This document shows, piece by piece, positions 5,666 through 11,153 of a stretch of DNA of 11,153 bases. Below the pieces are notes generated by a model. The model was not told the origin of the DNA. It was given only the letters and a program-made list of their open reading frames with translations, and did no database searches. Numbering within the stretch: position 1 is the first letter of the stretch; every line of letters starts with the position of its first letter. The position numbers and the translations under genes are program-made. The DNA comes from an uncultured Alphaproteobacteria bacterium (lineage in GTDB: Bacteria; Pseudomonadota; Alphaproteobacteria; RF32; CAG-239): the NCBI GenBank assembly GCA_900551585.1, contig URWU01000029.1, positions 1 through 11,153 on the forward strand. The letters are read 5' to 3'.

Positions 5666-7582
5666 ATGAAGTACTATAACCTATTTTTTGCTGTGTGTTC
5701 AGTTATTGCCCTAACGGGAATGAGTAGTCCCGGAAATGCCTCAGAACCCAGTTCCTATCCAACTATAAGCAATAATGTCAATTCTATTGAACTAAAGCCT
5801 ATAATTTCTTCCGAATCTTTTCAAATAGCAAAATCTACCTTTTTACCTGACGCCGGTGACAATCTGGGTTGGGGCGACCGTGATAAAATTAACTCCGGCC
5901 ACAACAAAGGTGACAACTGTGCTGCTTATCCTTTGAGCTCCTGCCCGAGCAAAGGACACTGTATCAAATGTCCGTTTGGTAAAAAATATGATTTGAAAAG
6001 CTGCGAAACTTATTACAAAATTGTCGGAAACAGCTGTCAAGTTGCTGACTGCCGCGCATACGGCTCAAACGTTGTCAGTTCAATTCCGGCCAACAATATT
6101 TGTTCAATCAAAACAACATCGCCTCTGACCTGCTATCAGAGCTGCCGCAGTGTCAGCTGCAGCGCCTATAAAGTCGAATGCTCTACAGCTTCGTCTATGA
6201 GCAACGTTGTTGCAACGGAGGTTTGTCCGGATTGTCAGAATACAAGCGTTTCAAACTGCACAAAGAGAATGTGTAAAATTACGGCTTGCGGTAATAATAT
6301 GAAACCGAACGCCGATGGTACGGCTTGTATTCAAAAAGACGATACCTGTCCGACAAATTACTTCAAATCCTGCGACACCGGAACTCAGGGCGACCCGAAA
6401 TACACCGAGCGCGGTACAGCCTGCTACCAGTGTAAAGCGGCTTCTGCCTGCGATAATTCAAGTGTCTATAGAAATCAGGACGGCGCTTATTCCGTAAGCT
6501 CAACTCAGAAAGCTATTAACTTGTATGGCCAATATAACACAACCACAATTCCGAGCGGCGGTGTTAACGTATGCTGGGCCGGCTGGACTTATCCGAGCGG
6601 TGCCACCATCAACGGCGGACCTTTGAATGTTAACGGTGATATGGTTATCGGTATCCACGGCGGCCGTATGGCTACTCCGGTTACCTTCAACGTTCCGGTT
6701 ACCGTCAATGGTAAAATCCACTACGAACCGGGTTCGAAGTTTACATTCAACAAAGGTATTTCCGGAAGTTATCAGTGCTATGAATTATACGGTTCCGGTT
6801 CTCCGGTAGCCTGCCCGTTCAGCACTAAATGTGACCACGAAAGTGAATACAGAAATTTGAACGGATCTTACTCGGTTAGTTCTTCTCAGAATGCAATTAA
6901 CCTGTATGGTCAGTCAAACACTACTACGATACCTTCTTCCGGCGCCAATGTATGCTGGGCCGGCTGGACTTATCCGAGCGGTGCAACCATTAACGGCGGA
7001 CCTTTGAATGTCAACGGCGAAATGGTTATCGGTATTCACGGCGGTAAAATGGCTACTCCGGTTACCTTTAACGTTCCGGTTACCGTCAACGGTAAAATCC
7101 ATTATCAGCCGGGTTCAACTTTCAAATTCAACAAAGGCATAACAGGTAACTACAGTTGTTATAAACTGGGTGACAGCAATACAACCGTTCTCTGCCCGTT
7201 CAGCAATTGTAATTTTGAAAGCGAATACAGAAACATGAACGGATCTTACACAGTTAGTTCTTCTCAAAAGGCAATTAACCTGTATGGTCAGTCAAATACC
7301 ACAACAATACCTTCTTCCGGTGTTGATGTATGCTGGGCCGGTTGGACTTATCCGAGCGGTGCCACTATCAACGGCGGTCCTTTGAATGTTGTCGGTGAAA
7401 TGGTTATCGGTATCCACGGCGGTAAAATGGCCACCCCGGTTACCTTTAACGTTCCGGTCAGTGTCTATGGTAAAATCCATTACCAGCCGGGTTCTACCTT
7501 CAAATTCAATAAAGGTATTACGGGTAACTACAGCTGCTTCAAGCTGGGTGACAGTAACACTGCTGTTTCCTGCCCGTTCTAA
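5666..7582 (+). CDS. Secreted cysteine-rich protein with three ~125-aa repeats
   Basis: This 638-aa protein is unrecognised and is a paralogue of the product at 3335. The start is set by AAGGAG just upstream and by a signal peptide (MKYYNLFF, hydrophobic core, probable cleavage after GNA, residue 25). Residues 53-76 (QIAKSTFLP...GWGDRDKIN) and the first cysteine module (85-124: YPLSSCPSKGHCIKC, then KSCETYYKIVGNSC) align with the neighbour. A second, divergent cysteine-rich stretch runs to residue 261. Residues 262-638 are three tandem repeats, each with four cysteines at fixed places (unit start, VCWAGW, YxCY/F, CPF) and the shared core YPSGATINGGPLNV, IGIHGG, MATPVTFNVPV and GKIHYxPGS. The protein stops right after the last CPF. 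The alternating beta pattern suggests a disulfide-stapled beta-solenoid. No catalytic domain or known cell-wall or outer-membrane anchor is seen. Own promoter and own terminator indicate a monocistronic gene. Binding, adhesion or a coat role is inference only. Confidence 0.87.
   Translation: MKYYNLFFAVCSVIALTGMSSPGNASEPSSYPTISNNVNSIELKPIISSESFQIAKSTFLPDAGDNLGWGDRDKINSGHNKGDNCAAYPLSSCPSKGHCIKCPFGKKYDLKSCETYYKIVGNSCQVADCRAYGSNVVSSIPANNICSIKTTSPLTCYQSCRSVSCSAYKVECSTASSMSNVVATEVCPDCQNTSVSNCTKRMCKITACGNNMKPNADGTACIQKDDTCPTNYFKSCDTGTQGDPKYTERGTACYQCKAASACDNSSVYRNQDGAYSVSSTQKAINLYGQYNTTTIPSGGVNVCWAGWTYPSGATINGGPLNVNGDMVIGIHGGRMATPVTFNVPVTVNGKIHYEPGSKFTFNKGISGSYQCYELYGSGSPVACPFSTKCDHESEYRNLNGSYSVSSSQNAINLYGQSNTTTIPSSGANVCWAGWTYPSGATINGGPLNVNGEMVIGIHGGKMATPVTFNVPVTVNGKIHYQPGSTFKFNKGITGNYSCYKLGDSNTTVLCPFSNCNFESEYRNMNGSYTVSSSQKAINLYGQSNTTTIPSSGVDVCWAGWTYPSGATINGGPLNVVGEMVIGIHGGKMATPVTFNVPVSVYGKIHYQPGSTFKFNKGITGNYSCFKLGDSNTAVSCPF
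6449..7579 (+). repeat. Three tandem in-frame ~378-bp repeats
   Basis: Units lie at 6449-6829 (127 codons), 6830-7207 (126 codons) and 7208-7579 (124 codons, ending at the stop). All begin at a Cys codon and end with Cys-Pro-Phe plus, in the first two, a short linker. By eye units 2 and 3 are the closest pair at DNA level, including matching third positions through the QSNTTTIPSSG and VCWAGWTYPSGATINGG parts. Unit 1 differs mainly at both edges. This fits stepwise duplication with unit 2/3 the most recent event, or gene conversion. Confidence 0.93.
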
Positions 7583-7601
7583 GATATCGGAACAAAAAGA
7601 G

Positions 7602-7629
7602 AGCCCCGTCATTCGGCGGGGCTTTTTTT
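7602..7629. terminator. Bidirectional terminator between convergent genes
   Basis: Stem AGCCCCG (7602-7608) / CGGGGCT (7617-7623) with an 8-nt loop. On the plus strand it is followed by seven T (7623-7629), 20 bases after the stop of the repeat protein. On the minus strand the same stem is followed by CTCTTTTTG, so it can also stop transcription from mrp. Confidence 0.88.
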
Positions 7630-7642
7630 ATGCGGCTTCATC

Positions 7643-7667
7643 GCCGCTTAATCTTTGAAAAAGCGGC
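7643..7667 (-). terminator. Possible extra hairpin at mrp 3' end
   Basis: GCCGCTT (7643-7649) pairs perfectly with AAGCGGC (7661-7667) and ends at the last base of the mrp stop codon. GCGGC at 7632-7636 can compete for the same GCCGC. Only a weak T-run follows on the minus strand, so it may be an mRNA 3' stem rather than a terminator; the bidirectional hairpin beyond it is the stronger signal. Confidence 0.35.
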
Positions 7668-8665
7668 TACAAACCTAACTTCTCTTTAACCTTGGCGGCA
7701 ATATCCTGATAAGCTTTTGTATGCGGGCTTTCCGGCTCGGCATAAACAATCGGTGTGCCTTTGTCGGCATTTTCACGGATAGCCAGATGCAGCGGAATCT
7801 CCCCTAAGAAAGTTTCGCCCATTTCTTCAGCGGTTTTCTTGGCGCCTTCATGACCGAAGATATCTGCGCGGTGTCCGCATTTTTCACAGATATAATAGCT
7901 CATATTTTCAATGATACCCAAAATCGGCACATCAACACGCTTGAACATATTAACGCCTTTTACCGCGTCAATCAGGGCAATATCCTGCGGCGTGGAAACA
8001 ATAACAACGCCGTCCAAATCCAATTTTTGCGACAGGGTAATCTGAATATCGCCGGTGCCGGGAGGCATATCAATCACCATCACGTCGATTTCGCCCCAGT
8101 TGGTTTCGGTCATCAGCTGTTCAATGGCACCGCAGGCTTTGGAACCGCGCCAAATCAGCGGCTGAGATTTATCAAGCAGCGTGCCGATTGACATTGATTT
8201 GACATTTTTATATTCAAAAGCTTCAAAAGTTTTACCGTCATAACTGACCGGTTTGGCCCCCTCGTAGCCCAGCATGGTCGGAACGGACGGCCCGTAAATA
8301 TCAGCGTCAAAAACCGCCACTTTGAGACCGAGTTTCTGAAGAGCCAGCGCCAGATTAATCGAGGTAGTCGATTTGCCGACGCCGCCTTTTCCCGACGCAA
8401 CGCCGATAATCTTTTTGACGCCCCTGACCTCATATTTATCACTTTTTGCATTGAGCTTCTGCACTTTCTTATCGGCGGTATAAATAATGGAAACCTTGCT
8501 GATACCGGGCAAAGCCAACAGAGATTTTTCCAGAACGGCATTAATCTCAGCATTTTCGGGCACATCTTTTAAGGTCACGATAACGCGCGAAGCAAAAACT
8601 TTGACGCTTTCAATGTTTTCGGGTTTAAAAAACTGTTTAACAATCGTTTCAACTTTATTTTCCAT
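7667..8665 (-). CDS. apbC: Mrp/NBP35-family Fe-S cluster carrier ATPase
   Basis: This cytosolic P-loop ATPase (332 aa) binds and transfers [4Fe-4S] clusters to apo-proteins. The N-terminal ~75 residues form a MIP18/DUF59-type domain. The MinD-like domain then has the deviant Walker A GKGGVGKST (92-100), the FDADIYGPSVP segment (119-129), the DMPPGTGD Walker B region (199-206) and the cluster-binding C260-x-x-C263 pair (CEKC). All key residues are present and the length is normal. ATG 8665 is chosen because AGGAAG lies a normal distance upstream; an ATG at 8692 adds nine residues but has its AGGA only about 2 nt away. The gene is transcribed divergently from hflK and converges on the repeat-protein gene. 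The name mrp is equally valid. Confidence 0.93.
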   Translation of the reverse strand: MENKVETIVKQFFKPENIESVKVFASRVIVTLKDVPENAEINAVLEKSLLALPGISKVSIIYTADKKVQKLNAKSDKYEVRGVKKIIGVASGKGGVGKSTTSINLALALQKLGLKVAVFDADIYGPSVPTMLGYEGAKPVSYDGKTFEAFEYKNVKSMSIGTLLDKSQPLIWRGSKACGAIEQLMTETNWGEIDVMVIDMPPGTGDIQITLSQKLDLDGVVIVSTPQDIALIDAVKGVNMFKRVDVPILGIIENMSYYICEKCGHRADIFGHEGAKKTAEEMGETFLGEIPLHLAIRENADKGTPIVYAEPESPHTKAYQDIAAKVKEKLGL

Positions 8666-8697
8666 AAGCTTCTTCCTGTTGATAAAACTCATCGTCC

Positions 8698-8728
8698 TTG
8701 AATGTATTGCCCATATAAATATATTATA
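8698..8728. promoter_or_regulatory. Divergent mrp / hflK promoter region
   Basis: The 102-nt gap between the two divergent starts has a very AT-rich centre. For hflK, TTGAAT (8698-8703) and TATTAT (8722-8727) are 18 bp apart, giving a leader of about 35 nt with GAGG at 8754-8757. On the minus strand a perfect TATAAT lies at 8728-8723, without a good -35. The two -10 elements overlap, so the promoters may compete. Assignment is by eye. Confidence 0.45.
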
Positions 8729-8767
8729 TAAACAGTTTAGTCAAACAAATACAGAGGTAATAAAACA

Positions 8768-9874
8768 ATGGCAAAAATTGAAGGCCCCTGGGGTAATAAC
8801 GAGCCGGATAATCCGTGGCAGACCGTTCCCAAAGAGACAACCAAGAAACCTAAAGTTGTCGATTTCACCAATCTCAAAACACAAGGTCCGGAAAATTTCA
8901 GTTTCAAATTTTCGTGGATAATCATTTTGTTGCTGCTGGTTTGGGCCGCTTCAGGATTTTACCAGGTGCAGCCTAATGAAAAAGGCGTCGTCCTGCGCTT
9001 CGGCAAATATGTCGAAACAACAGAGGCCGGCTTACATTATCATCTGCCCTACCCGATTGAAGAAGTTTTGAAAGTTAACTTCTCTCAGGAAAGAAGTATC
9101 AACCTCGGCGTTCAGGAAGCCTATAATGTCCGCAACGTAGCAGGAATCCGCAACGGCGGCAATTATAACGACGAAGCCTTAAAGTCATTCACCGAAAGCC
9201 ATATGCTGACCGGTGATGAGAATATTGTCGATGTTAACCTGACGATTGTTTGGAAAATTGATAATGTTAAAGATTATCTGTTCAATATGCGCGACCCCGA
9301 CCAGACCGTCCGTGTGGCAGCCCAGTCTGTTCTGCGCGAGATTGTCGGCCAGTCGGAAATGCAGCCGATTATCACAGGCGACCGCGGCAAAATTGAAGAT
9401 GACACCAAAGAAGAACTGCAAAAAGTTTTGAACGAATTCGGTGCCGGTATTCAAATTGTCCGTGTCAAACTGCAAAAAGCCGATCCTCCGAAACAGGTTG
9501 TTGATGCTTTTAACGAGGTTCAGCGCGCCAAAGCCGATATGGAACGCTTCAAAAACGAAGCCGAGGCTTATCGCAACGAAATTCTGCCCCGCGCCCGCGG
9601 TGAGGCTGCCCAGAGACTGCAAAACGCCGAAGCTTATAAAGAAGCCGTTGTCAGCAAGTCTAAGGGTGATGCCGAGCGTTTCTTGTCCGTCTACAATGCT
9701 TACAAAGGCGGTAAAGATGTCACCATTAAAAGACTTTATCTCGAGACAATGGAAGAAGTCCTCGGCAACTCGAATAAAGTGATTGTCGATCCGTCACCGA
9801 AAGGGGCAAATGTTCTGCCCTATCTGCCGCTTGACAAACTCGGCAACAATGTTTCAAAACTTAAAAAGAATTAG
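8768..9874 (+). CDS. hflK: HflK, SPFH-family modulator of FtsH
   Basis: This is the inner-membrane subunit that, with HflC, forms the large periplasmic HflKC assembly around the FtsH protease and tunes its action on membrane proteins. The product is 368 aa. It has a Pro/Gly/Asn-containing cytoplasmic N-terminus (GPWGNNEPDNPW), one membrane segment at about 48-64 and then the SPFH/band-7 domain starting YQVQPNEKGVVLRFGKY. A helical charged region around residues 245-310 (AKADMERFKNEAEAYRNEI) fits the usual coiled coil. GAGG at 8754-8757 is 10 nt from ATG. The stop is 11 nt before the hflC start, indicating one operon. The length is typical for alphaproteobacterial HflK; E. coli HflK (419 aa) has longer tails. 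Confidence 0.95.
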   Translation: MAKIEGPWGNNEPDNPWQTVPKETTKKPKVVDFTNLKTQGPENFSFKFSWIIILLLLVWAASGFYQVQPNEKGVVLRFGKYVETTEAGLHYHLPYPIEEVLKVNFSQERSINLGVQEAYNVRNVAGIRNGGNYNDEALKSFTESHMLTGDENIVDVNLTIVWKIDNVKDYLFNMRDPDQTVRVAAQSVLREIVGQSEMQPIITGDRGKIEDDTKEELQKVLNEFGAGIQIVRVKLQKADPPKQVVDAFNEVQRAKADMERFKNEAEAYRNEILPRARGEAAQRLQNAEAYKEAVVSKSKGDAERFLSVYNAYKGGKDVTIKRLYLETMEEVLGNSNKVIVDPSPKGANVLPYLPLDKLGNNVSKLKKN

Positions 9875-9885
9875 GAGTTATGACA

Positions 9886-10761
9886 ATGAACGATAGAACA
9901 AAAGTATTTTTCTTTGCCGTTGCCGCAATTGTCCTTTTTGTGGTTGCTAATTCCTTTTATGTGGTTTCTCAGGCCGAGCAAGCGATTGTTTTGCAATTTG
10001 GCGAGCCTGTCCGCGTTGTCAAAGAACCGGGTTTGAAATTCAAAATCCCGTTTATTCAGGATGTGACGATTTATGACAAACGCCTGCTCAACCTTGACCC
10101 GCCGGCGCAGGAAGTGGTTTTGAACGACAAAAAACGTCTCGATGTTGACAGCTTTACCCGCTATCAGATTGTTGACCCGCTGAAGTTCTACAAAACTGTC
10201 CGTACCGAAGCTCAGGCACGCAGCAAGCTTGAAGAAATCGTCAATTCGTCCCTGCGTAAAATTCTCGGCCGCATCACCCTGCAGGAGCTTCTCTCGCAAA
10301 AACGCACACAGATTATGCGTGATATCAGTGCCGCCGTTAAAGTTGATGCCGAGCAAATCGGCGTCAGTGTAGCCGATGTGCGTATCCGCCGTGCCGATTT
10401 GCCGATTGAGGTTTTGCAGGCCATTAATGCCCGCATGAAGTCGGAACGCGAAAGAGAAGCCAAGGAATTCCGCGGCCAAGGACAGCAGCTGTCTCAGCAA
10501 ATTCGCGCTCAGGCCGAAAAAGAAAAAACCATCTTGATTGCCGAAGCCGAGAAAAAAGCTCAGATTATCCGCGGTAACGGCGATAAGGAATCAATTGAAA
10601 TCTGGAATAATGCAGCGAATACCGACCCGGAATTTTATGCTTATTACCGTTCATTGGAAGCTTATCGCAATGCCATGAGCAAAGGCGATACCTCAATGGT
10701 TTTATCTCCGAATTCGGAATTTTTTGAATTCTTTGAAAAACCGATGAAAATAGGAAAATAA
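9886..10761 (+). CDS. hflC: HflC, SPFH-family modulator of FtsH
   Basis: Partner of HflK in the membrane HflKC complex that regulates FtsH (291 aa). A short N-terminus MNDRTK is followed by a membrane segment (about 7-27), then the SPFH domain (SQAEQAIVLQFGEPVRVV) and the family hallmark LPIEVLQAINARMKSEREREAKEFRGQG, given here only as the match from about residue 166. A helical Lys/Glu/Ala region follows. ATG 9886 is preferred over ATG 9880 because AGGAG (9873-9877) is 8 nt from the former and only 2 nt from the latter. That ribosome site overlaps the hflK stop codon, consistent with translational coupling. Confidence 0.94.
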   Translation: MNDRTKVFFFAVAAIVLFVVANSFYVVSQAEQAIVLQFGEPVRVVKEPGLKFKIPFIQDVTIYDKRLLNLDPPAQEVVLNDKKRLDVDSFTRYQIVDPLKFYKTVRTEAQARSKLEEIVNSSLRKILGRITLQELLSQKRTQIMRDISAAVKVDAEQIGVSVADVRIRRADLPIEVLQAINARMKSEREREAKEFRGQGQQLSQQIRAQAEKEKTILIAEAEKKAQIIRGNGDKESIEIWNNAANTDPEFYAYYRSLEAYRNAMSKGDTSMVLSPNSEFFEFFEKPMKIGK

Positions 10762-10767
10762 TTTCCG

Positions 10768-11125
10768 ATGAGACTAAGAAACTTTTTTGTATTAATTTTC
10801 TTTTCCCTGAGCCTCGGCCTGAGTTATCCGGCTACGGCTCAGGCCGTTTGGCCCTCTTTTGCCGATTTGGCTGAAAAACTTATCCCGTCGGTTGTTAACA
10901 TTTCAACCACCCATGATAAAAGCGACGCGGCGGAAGAAAACGGTGAGATTGATCATAATATCGAAACAACCGTCGACAGCATTTTCAATGCGCCGTCTAC
11001 AAACAAAGTTTCTTTAGGCTCCGGTTTTATTATCAGTGCCGATGGTTTTATTGTTACCAATAACCATGTTATTGATAAAGCCGACACCATCAGCGTGACA
11101 TTGTCAGACAACCGTACCGTCGAAG
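10768..11125 (+). CDS. degP: DegP/HtrA periplasmic serine protease, 3'-truncated
   Basis: Start of a trypsin-like HtrA protease that degrades or chaperones misfolded envelope proteins. Only about 119 genomic codons remain before the adapter, so Asp and Ser of the triad and the PDZ domains are not visible. There is a signal peptide (MRLRNFFVLIFF..., cleavage after ATAQA, residue 26). The mature part begins FADLAEKLIPSVVNIST, then an acidic linker, then GSGFIISADGFIVTNNHVI with the catalytic His at residue 100. ATG is 6 nt after the hflC stop with AGGA at 10752-10755, completing the hflK-hflC-degP order. The frame stays open through the adapter, adding false residues at the end (from the codon at 11125). 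Another HtrA-family name such as degQ is possible. Confidence 0.9.
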
Positions 11126-11153
11126 CTGTCTCTTATACACATCTGACGCTGCC
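11126..11153. other. Nextera i5-side library adapter (artefact)
   Basis: Bases 11126-11144 are the reverse complement of the 19-bp Tn5 mosaic end, followed by GACGCTGCC, the reverse complement of the Nextera Read 1 tail. It is library sequence, not genome. The genomic bases next to the two adapters (47-55 and 11117-11125) do not match, so the ends are not the two sides of one 9-bp Tn5 target duplication. Confidence 0.97.

Noticed and set aside
5476..5679. Small plus-strand open frame of 67 codons between the cysteine-rich genes
   Set aside because: It begins inside the terminator hairpin, runs through the promoter of the next gene and overlaps its start; no ribosome site or recognisable protein.
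6449..7579. Long direct repeats considered as CRISPR or mobile element
   Set aside because: Units are ~378 bp, in frame, and keep conserved protein positions including cysteines; there are no short repeat-spacer units, terminal inverted repeats or transposase.
7850..8565. Open frames inside the mrp region in other frames
   Set aside because: Shadows of a strongly conserved Mrp reading frame; no independent features.
9185..10500. Minus-strand open frames opposite hflK and hflC
   Set aside because: They mirror conserved SPFH genes and show no promoter, ribosome site or family resemblance.

Overview
The window looks like an alphaproteobacterial chromosome fragment assembled from short reads, probably a metagenome. 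The main taxonomic clue is the block mrp/apbC <-> hflK-hflC-degP, a gene order common in Alphaproteobacteria. An RNase E gene followed by a periplasmic M48/TPR protease, and an RNase E C-terminus ending in a Trp-Trp motif like the PNPase-binding tail of Caulobacter RNase E, point the same way. I cannot name the species. Both ends carry untrimmed Nextera (Tn5) library adapter (1-46 and 11126-11153), so the biological sequence runs from 47 to 11125 and both outermost genes are cut.

Layout. (1) 47-3222, plus strand: 3' part of rne (RNase E), then a BepA-like secreted M48 zinc protease with a TPR tail. (2) 3335-7582, plus strand: two large secreted cysteine-rich proteins of unknown function (705 and 638 aa). 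They are related to each other in modular fashion. The second ends in three near-identical repeats of about 125 aa. Each gene is followed by a strong intrinsic terminator, and the second has an almost ideal sigma70-type promoter with a small palindrome in its spacer. (3) 7667-8665, minus strand: Mrp/ApbC Fe-S carrier ATPase, converging on region 2. (4) 8768-11125, plus strand, divergent from mrp: hflK, hflC and the beginning of degP, tightly packed as an operon.

How they fit together. RNase E is the core of RNA decay. The M48 protease, HflK/HflC (regulators of FtsH) and DegP are envelope quality-control factors. Mrp serves Fe-S cluster assembly. The two cysteine-rich proteins are the accessory part: exported, apparently rich in disulfides, with repetitive, possibly beta-solenoid C-terminal regions, which suggests a surface or extracellular structural or adhesive role. 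That role is inference; no recognised catalytic or anchoring domain was seen. They are the only candidates here for something undescribed. I see no RNA gene, CRISPR array, insertion sequence or phage gene. No stretch above 300 bases lacks a gene; the longest gap (5453-5665) holds a terminator and a promoter.
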